A DNA stretch of 64,000 bases, taken from assembly GCF_003311645.1 (NCBI RefSeq), contig NZ_QEST01000184.1, forward strand, positions 248,001-312,000, given 5' to 3'. The notes under the pieces were generated by a model. The model was not told where the DNA came from, ran no database searches, and saw nothing but the letters and a program-made list of their open reading frames with translations. This stretch comes from Streptomyces sp. PT12 (lineage in GTDB: Bacteria; Actinomycetota; Actinomycetes; Streptomycetales; Streptomycetaceae). This document shows, one piece after another, positions 58,971-64,000 of this stretch. The position numbers and the translations under genes were made by a program. Each line of letters starts with the position of its first letter. The stretch's first letter is position 1.

Positions 58971-60077
58971 CTACGGAGGCCGGGTGGTCGTGGCCGCTCC
59001 ACAGGAACACTCCTGGTGGGGCTCGATCGTCTCCGTGGTGGCCGAGAGCCGGGGCAGCGCCAGCTCGGTGCGGGTGCTGGCCGACGGCGGGACCGTGCCG
59101 TCGAGGAAGCCGAGCGCGGTGCAGGCCGCGAGCCCGGCCACCGCGGTGGCGAGCGGCCCGTCGCACGCGGGGACGCCGGGCCATCGGGCGTTCCGCCACT
59201 GGGCCACGAGCAGCGGCCAGCACGGCTCGCGCGCGGCCCTCCGCCGCAGCAGGCAGCCCGCGCACGCGCTCGCCCCCGGCAGCACGAGCGGCCCGACAAA
59301 GCCCGTCGCCTCCACCACCCCCGTGTACAGATGGGGCATCCCCGCCGTGATCAACTCCTCGGCCGCCGCCGGGTCGGGGACATAGGCGGCCAGGCCGTCC
59401 CTGGGCGCCAGGATCACCAGCCGGGTGCCGCCGCCCTTCGCCGCCTCGCCCGCGTCCCCGCCCTTGCCCGCGTTCCCGCCCTTGCCTTCGCCCTCGCGCC
59501 GCCAGGGCACCACCGTCCTGACCAGGCTCCTCGCGGCGGCGGCCCGCCGTCGGCCGATGTGCTCGGCGCGCAGCCCGCCAGGGGCGGTGTCCTCGGGCTC
59601 GACCCGGCCGCCGTCCACGACATCGACCGTCCCGACGCCCGCCTGGGACAGCGCCGTCGCGACCGCAGTGCCGACCCGGCCCGCGCCGCGCACCTGCACC
59701 CGCATCCCGCGGCGGGCGACGAGCGCGGCGAGCCCCGCGCCGGGCCGTGGATGGAGCAGGGAGAGCGAGGCCAGATCGGGTCTGAGCCCGTCGGTGACCT
59801 GGGCCGCGGCCTCCCGGTCGGCCGTGGCGTCGTCGAGCACCCCGGCCGCGGCGAGCCGCTCGGCCAGCCGGTCGGCCGCCCCGCGTCCCAGGCCGAGGGA
59901 CGTGGCGGCGTCCCGCAGCGCGGACAGCGCGCGGGTCCCGTCGAGCAGGGCGAGAAAGCTCTGGGTGGCGCTGTCCACCGGGCCGAGCAGCACGGAGTGC
60001 GCGGGCGTCACGCCGAACCGCACGGTCTGCCGGTCGCGCCAACCCCGGCGCAGCGAGGGCTTGATCATCGGATGCAT
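58971..60077 (-). CDS. E1-like (ThiF family) protein with N-terminal peptide-binding-like domain
   Basis: 368-aa protein. The first ~85 residues look like a small winged-helix (SATQSFLALLDGTRALSALR, ADRLAERLAAAGVLDD), similar to PqqD/RRE domains on peptide-modification E1 proteins. The ThiF fold follows: GAGRVG (131-136), VDVVDGGRVEPED and GGLRAEHIG. The Arg/Gln residues of MoeB-type adenylation are not obvious. Cysteine pairs (CAGC, later PCW and ACDG, C-terminal ECSCG) may bind zinc. A Gly/Lys-rich insert lies at 195-217. ATG at 60077, no ribosome site. No YcaO partner is in the window. Function unknown. Confidence 0.75.
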   Translation of the reverse strand: MHPMIKPSLRRGWRDRQTVRFGVTPAHSVLLGPVDSATQSFLALLDGTRALSALRDAATSLGLGRGAADRLAERLAAAGVLDDATADREAAAQVTDGLRPDLASLSLLHPRPGAGLAALVARRGMRVQVRGAGRVGTAVATALSQAGVGTVDVVDGGRVEPEDTAPGGLRAEHIGRRRAAAARSLVRTVVPWRREGEGKGGNAGKGGDAGEAAKGGGTRLVILAPRDGLAAYVPDPAAAEELITAGMPHLYTGVVEATGFVGPLVLPGASACAGCLLRRRAAREPCWPLLVAQWRNARWPGVPACDGPLATAVAGLAACTALGFLDGTVPPSASTRTELALPRLSATTETIEPHQECSCGAATTTRPP

Positions 60078-60251
60078 GGAGTCATCATGGGGCCGGACAG
60101 AGGCGACGCGTGTGATGTTTTCCACAGGAAGCCGAGATAATCCTACAAATAGGGCGTTGTGCGCGGATGTTGTGCGCCCGCACCTCGCTCCGCACCGCCC
60201 TCTCCCGCCCACCGGCGTTCGGCGGGCGGGACATATCAGGCTCACAGCGGG

Positions 60252-60257
60252 TAACGT
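60252..60257 (+). promoter_or_regulatory. Putative -10 (TAACGT), leaderless layout
   Basis: TAACGT ends 6 nt before GTG 60264; no ribosome site is present. Confidence 0.5.
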
Positions 60258-60263
60258 CGAGGT

Positions 60264-60866
60264 GTGCCCGCCGATCCGCTGAACAGCGCCGGCCCGCCGC
60301 AGCGCATTCACCCGGCGGGCCGACCGGTGCTGGACGGGGAGCGGGATGAGCGCGTCGAGGTGCGCCGCAGCGCCCGCCGCAGGCGCACCGTTTCCGCCTA
60401 TCGCGAGGGCGATCGCACCATCGTGCTCATCCCAGCCCGCATGACCGCGGACGAGGAGCGGCGCTGGGTCTCGGTGATGCTGGACAAGCTCGCCGCCCAG
60501 GAGGACAGGCGGATCATCGGGGACGACGCCCTCGCCCACCGCGCCGCCGAGCTCTCGGAGCGTTATCTCCAGGGGCGCGCGCGACCCGACAGCGTGCGCT
60601 GGGTCACGAACCAGAACGCCCGTTGGGGCTCCTGCACGCCCGCCCTTGGCAGCATCCGCCTCTCCCACCGCCTCCAGGGCATGCCCGAGTACGTCATCGA
60701 CTACGTGCTGCTCCACGAGCTGGCCCACCTGCTGGTTCCCGGCCATGGCCCCGGATTCTGGGAATTGCTCGAGCGCTATCCGCGCACCGAGCGGGCCCGG
60801 GGTTTCCTCGAGGGCGTGGTGGCCGCCGAGCGCCTGCCCTACGTCCCCTGGCTCCGCGCGGAGTGA
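60264..60866 (+). CDS. YgjP/DUF45-type zinc metallopeptidase-like protein
   Basis: 200-aa protein of the YgjP family. Zinc-binding HELAH (His151, Glu152, His155) with a third likely ligand at His161 (PGHG), preceded by the conserved NARWGSCTP and YVIDYVLL. Such proteins resemble WLM/SprT peptidases but few have been assayed. The N-terminal VEVRRSARRRRTVSAYREG strand block is typical. GTG at 60264 is set by TAACGT. Divergent from the E1-like gene. Confidence 0.88.
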   Translation: MPADPLNSAGPPQRIHPAGRPVLDGERDERVEVRRSARRRRTVSAYREGDRTIVLIPARMTADEERRWVSVMLDKLAAQEDRRIIGDDALAHRAAELSERYLQGRARPDSVRWVTNQNARWGSCTPALGSIRLSHRLQGMPEYVIDYVLLHELAHLLVPGHGPGFWELLERYPRTERARGFLEGVVAAERLPYVPWLRAE

Positions 60867-60992
60867 CCGCGGGCCGCGCCCGCGCCCCTTCGCGCCCCCT
60901 CGTCCCCCGTCACCCTCCGCGCTGTCCGCGGGAGCGGCTAGTCTGGCCACCACCGAATGTATGTCTTATCGGATGGGGGACGGTCGTTACGT

Positions 60993-62738
60993 ATGGTGAC
61001 GCACTTCCAGCGCGGCCGGAAGGCCCGCCTCAGCGACCTGACGCTCGGTACCGATCTGTACGTGGGGGTGCAGATAGCGGGTCCCGGACTGGTCTTCGAC
61101 ATCAGCTGCTTCGGGCTTGACCAGGCCGAACAGCTGTCGGACGACCGGTACTTCATCTTCTACAACCAGCCCAAGTCGCCCGAGGAGTCCCTTCAGCTCC
61201 TCGGCGCACAGGCCGGTGACACCGAGTCGTTCCGCGTGACCCTCGACTCCGTGCCCGCGAGCATCGACCGGCTGACCTTCACCGCCAGCATCGACGGCGA
61301 CGGCACGATGTCCCAGGTCGGCCCCGGCTATCTGCGGATCGTGGCGGGTGGCGACGAGGTGGCCCGTTACGCCTTCGACGGCTCGGAGTTCACCACCGAG
61401 CGGGCCGTGATGCTGGGCGACTTCTACCGCAAGGACGGCTGGCGCTTCGCCGCCGTCGGCCAGGGCTTCGACGGCGGACTCGCCGCGCTGCTGCGGCACT
61501 TCGGTGGCGAGGTCACCGAGGAGGAGCCGCCCGCGCCCGCCCCCGCGGCCGCCCCGGGATTCGCGCCGCCAGGCGGCGGCCAGCCCGTGGCGCCCGGCTT
61601 CGCCCCGCCACCGGGCGGAGCGGCGCCGCCCGGTGGGGCGGTTCCGCCGCAGGGCGCGCCCGCCCCGGCGCCCGTTTCTCAGCCCGCGCCCCCGCCCGCA
61701 CCGATGCCCCAGCCCGCGCCCTCCTTCACGCCGCCGCCCGGCGCGCCCGCGCCCTCCGCGCCCGGCGGCGGATACGCGCCCCCGCCCGGCGCGCCCGTCC
61801 CACCGGGTGGCGGCGGTGGCTACCCCGTGCACCCCGGCCAGGGCTTCGGCGCCCCGCCCGTGACCCCCGGCCCGCCGCACCCGGGCCCGCCCGGCGCGTT
61901 CCCCCCGCCAGGCCAGGGCGGCTACCCCCCGGGCCAGCCCGGATTCCCCCCGGGCCAGCCCGGATTCCCCCCGGGCCAGGGCGGGTTCCCGCCCCCGGGC
62001 CAGGGCGGCGGCCAAGGCGCGGGCCCGACCATGCCCATGCCCGCCATGGGCGTCCCGACGGGCGCCGGTGCCGCGGGCGGCGTCATGGCCGCGCTCGACA
62101 AGTACCGGGGCAGCACCGAACGGCGCCGCTGGACCCTCCAGAACCCCCAGCTCGTCCGCGCCGACCTGGGCATCGACGGCCAGCCGGTGATGGCACGGCA
62201 GGGCAGCATGGTGCTGTACCAGGGCGACGTCGACTTCGGCTTCAAGGGCGGCGGCCTCATGCGCCGCGTCACCACGTGGGCCACGGGCGAGGGCCTTCCC
62301 TCGATGATGCGCTGCACCGGTGAGGGCCAGGTGTATCTCGCCGAGGAGGCCAGCCGCCTGCACCCCGTCGAGTTGCAGGGTGACGCGATCTGCGTGGCCT
62401 CCCAGCACGTGCTCGCGTTCGACGAGTCCCTCGAGTACGAGGTGCGCCGCATCGACGGGCACGGGCTGCCGGGTGGCTCGCTCTTCGCCCTCCAGTTCTC
62501 GGGGCACGGCACGCTGGTGGTCAAGACGCAGGGCGAGCCGCTGGTCCTGCCCGTCACCCCGATGACGTTCGCCGACGCCAACTCCGTGATCGCCTGGTCC
62601 GCCGCCGCGCAGGTTCTGGTGGCCAACCAGGTGCGGGTGCGCCGCCAGGCGTTCCCCGGGCACAGCGGGGAGACCACACAGCTCCAGTTCAGGGGAGCCC
62701 CAGGGAACTTCGCCATTGTCCAGCCCTACGAGATCTGA
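60993..62738 (+). CDS. TerD-domain protein fused to AIM24 domain
   Basis: 581-aa three-part protein. Residues 1-180 are a TerD domain: LTLGTDLYVGVQIAGPG, FDISCFGLDQAEQLSDDRY, FIFYNQPKSPEESLQLLG, with acidic residues of the calcium site kept. Residues 185-360 are a Pro/Gly-rich linker with PPGQPGF and PPGQGGF repeats. Residues 365-581 are an AIM24 (TIGR00266) beta domain (GSMVLYQGDVDFGFKGGGLM, FSGHGTLVVKTQGEPL). Start ATG 60993 fits relatives; TAGTCT at 60939 may be the -10. Two more AIM24 genes follow, so it leads a likely operon. Role in stress or membrane function is unknown. Confidence 0.88.
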   Translation: MVTHFQRGRKARLSDLTLGTDLYVGVQIAGPGLVFDISCFGLDQAEQLSDDRYFIFYNQPKSPEESLQLLGAQAGDTESFRVTLDSVPASIDRLTFTASIDGDGTMSQVGPGYLRIVAGGDEVARYAFDGSEFTTERAVMLGDFYRKDGWRFAAVGQGFDGGLAALLRHFGGEVTEEEPPAPAPAAAPGFAPPGGGQPVAPGFAPPPGGAAPPGGAVPPQGAPAPAPVSQPAPPPAPMPQPAPSFTPPPGAPAPSAPGGGYAPPPGAPVPPGGGGGYPVHPGQGFGAPPVTPGPPHPGPPGAFPPPGQGGYPPGQPGFPPGQPGFPPGQGGFPPPGQGGGQGAGPTMPMPAMGVPTGAGAAGGVMAALDKYRGSTERRRWTLQNPQLVRADLGIDGQPVMARQGSMVLYQGDVDFGFKGGGLMRRVTTWATGEGLPSMMRCTGEGQVYLAEEASRLHPVELQGDAICVASQHVLAFDESLEYEVRRIDGHGLPGGSLFALQFSGHGTLVVKTQGEPLVLPVTPMTFADANSVIAWSAAAQVLVANQVRVRRQAFPGHSGETTQLQFRGAPGNFAIVQPYEI

Positions 62739-62750
62739 CGGGAGCCCGTG

Positions 62751-63440
62751 ATGGATCAGCGGATGATTGCGGGCTTCGCGCCCACCGCCACCCCGACCGC
62801 CCGCATGGAGAACCATGGCTCCACGATGGCCAGGATCGCCATGCAGTCGGGGAACGACCTGTTCGCCAGGACCGGCTCGATGGTGGCGTACGAGGGGTTC
62901 ATCCAGTACGAGTCGAACCCCACGGCCCTGCGCCAGGCGTTCGCCGGGCGGCTCACGGGCGAGAGCGTGCCCCTGATGAAGTGCACGGGCGACGGGCTGC
63001 TCTACCTCGCGGACTACGGCGCCGAGGTCGTGTGCGTCCCCCTCCAGAACGAGAGCCTGTCGGTCAACGCCACCAACGTCCTCGCGTTCGACGCCCACCT
63101 GGAGTGGGGCGTGCAGCGGGTGAAGGGCATCGCCAAGTTCGCGGGGCAGGGCCTGTTCAACCTGGGCATCTCCGGCACCGGTTGGGTCGCGATCACCAGC
63201 CGCGGCATCCCCGTGGTGGTGGACTGCGGCCTGTCGGGCGAGACGTGTGTGGACCCCGACGCCCTCGTCGCCTGGTCAAGTGGCCTGGAGATGAAGGGGA
63301 AGCGCAGCTTCAAGGCGTCCTCGCTCCTCGGCAGGGGCAGCGGCGAGGCGTTCCAGCTGGCCTTCTCGGGCCAGGGCTTCGTCGTCGTCCAGCCCAGCGA
63401 GGACAGCACCGACCGGCTCAACGCACAGCAGCACAACTGA
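62751..63440 (+). CDS. AIM24-family protein
   Basis: 229-aa stand-alone AIM24 domain (TIGR00266). It shares with its neighbours FARTGSMVAYEGFIQY, GLLYLADYGAEV, NVLAFDAHLEWGV and ISGTGWVAITSRG, then ALVAWSSGLEM. No signal or membrane segment. ATG at 62751 with GGGAG 6 nt upstream (a GTG lies 3 nt earlier). 12 nt after the TerD-AIM24 stop, so co-transcribed. In yeast, Aim24 is a mitochondrial membrane-organisation protein; bacterial function is unknown. Confidence 0.88.
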   Translation: MDQRMIAGFAPTATPTARMENHGSTMARIAMQSGNDLFARTGSMVAYEGFIQYESNPTALRQAFAGRLTGESVPLMKCTGDGLLYLADYGAEVVCVPLQNESLSVNATNVLAFDAHLEWGVQRVKGIAKFAGQGLFNLGISGTGWVAITSRGIPVVVDCGLSGETCVDPDALVAWSSGLEMKGKRSFKASSLLGRGSGEAFQLAFSGQGFVVVQPSEDSTDRLNAQQHN

Positions 63441-63455
63441 CGGGGGAGTCTCGCG

Positions 63456-64000
63456 ATGCAGAGCCCGATCTTCAACCACACCGTGACCCAGTCCCAGGAG
63501 CGGTTCGCCCTCCAGGGCTCCCAGATGCTCAAGGTCACCCTCGGCCACGGCGAGGGTGTGGTGGCCCGCGCGGGCAGCATGGTCGCGTTCGAGGGCATGG
63601 TCGAGTTCGACGGGGAGTACCAGTCGCCTGGGCAGCAGCACATGCAGCAGTTCGCCGGTGAGGTGCTGCCCCTGATGCGCTGCTCGGGCCAGGGCCAGGT
63701 GTACTTCGCGAACCTGGCGCAGCACGTCCACGTCCTCGACGTCGACCACGAGGGCCTGACCGTCGACAGCTCGTATGTCCTGGCCCTGGACGCCCATCTG
63801 CACTGGGACGTCGTCTCGGTGGAGAGCCAGTACGGCATCCCGGGCGTCGGCGCGTACAACCTCATGATCTCGGGCCAGGGCAAGGTCGCCATCACCACCT
63901 CGGGCCAGCCCCTGGCCATGCGCGTCACCCCGGACCGCTATTGCAGCGCCGACGCGGACGCCGTGGTGGCGTGGTCGTCGTCGCTGCGGGTGCAGATGCA
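63456..64000 (+). CDS. AIM24-family protein (3' end outside window)
   Basis: Third AIM24 gene in the row, starting ATG 63456 with GGGGGAG upstream, 15 nt after the previous stop. The visible 181 codons (MQSPIFNHTVTQSQERF, ARAGSMVAFEGMVEFDG, GQGQVYFANLAQHVHVLD, ISGQGKVAITTSGQP, DAVVAWSSSLRVQM) cover most of the domain; no stop occurs before the window ends. It differs clearly from the second copy, so the three genes are not recent duplicates. Confidence 0.88.
   Translation, partial: MQSPIFNHTVTQSQERFALQGSQMLKVTLGHGEGVVARAGSMVAFEGMVEFDGEYQSPGQQHMQQFAGEVLPLMRCSGQGQVYFANLAQHVHVLDVDHEGLTVDSSYVLALDAHLHWDVVSVESQYGIPGVGAYNLMISGQGKVAITTSGQPLAMRVTPDRYCSADADAVVAWSSSLRVQM

Noticed and set aside
60957-60992. 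Earlier ATG at 60957 for the TerD-AIM24 gene
   Set aside because: Adds 12 residues with no match to TerD starts; the -10 candidate at 60939 would leave almost no leader for it.

Overview
This is a gene-dense chromosomal stretch, very GC-rich, with a strong G/C bias at third codon positions and many GTG starts. It carries a WblC/WhiB7 regulator, mycoredoxin, an AdnA-like/AdnB-like helicase-nuclease pair and a TerD-AIM24 fusion. Together these point to an actinomycete, most likely Streptomyces or a close relative. I see no rRNA, tRNA, insertion sequence, prophage or CRISPR array. Most genes look like conserved actinobacterial core. Layout: positions 1-9720 hold a peptidoglycan-binding-type membrane protein, an N-acetyltransferase, ferredoxin fdxA, the diaminopimelate genes dapC and dapE, a lytic-transglycosylase-like protein, a LOG-family hydrolase, a FolP2-type dihydropteroate synthase homologue and a DivIVA-related small protein. 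Positions 9750-18984 hold an enoyl-CoA hydratase, a DUF3117 peptide, an O-methyltransferase, then the run ECF sigma factor / zinc anti-sigma factor / HtrA protease / TatB, followed by Mrp and a lipoprotein. Gene order in this part resembles the Mycobacterium dapE-folP2 and sigE-rseA-htrA-tatB-mrp regions, as I recall them. Positions 19010-36737 carry a ferritin-like protein and DEAD-box helicase, a Tat-exported 5'-nucleotidase, a leftward cluster (PHP phosphoesterase, zinc-ribbon protein, SUFU-like protein, EamA transporter, DUF3107, TetR), a hydrolase plus DUF3152 zincin, a three-gene glycosyltransferase/membrane protein/epimerase cassette and moeZ. Positions 36777-45621 hold two paralogous S33 lipoprotein hydrolases, a molybdate uptake operon with regulator but no ATPase, a pseudokinase-flippase fusion and an alkyltransferase-like protein. 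Positions 45735-64000 carry adnA, adnB, nudC, mycoredoxin, uvrD2, the wblC attenuator and gene, a coupled small basic protein, an ABC1 kinase, an E1-like protein with a possible peptide-binding N-terminus, a YgjP-type metalloprotein, and TerD/AIM24 genes that run off the window end. Working picture: the window joins envelope upkeep (dapC, dapE, the transglycosylase-like protein, sigma/anti-sigma/HtrA, TatB) with DNA repair and thiol/antibiotic stress (AdnAB, UvrD2, NudC, mycoredoxin, MoeZ, WblC). The sequence shows likely control points: an ECF-type promoter before the sigma gene, SigR-type promoters before moeZ and mycoredoxin, and a leader peptide plus intrinsic terminator before wblC. Eleven genes have a TANNNT box ending 6-7 nt before the start codon, the layout expected for leaderless mRNAs. 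Four genes have short tandem repeats that copy their own stop-codon region.
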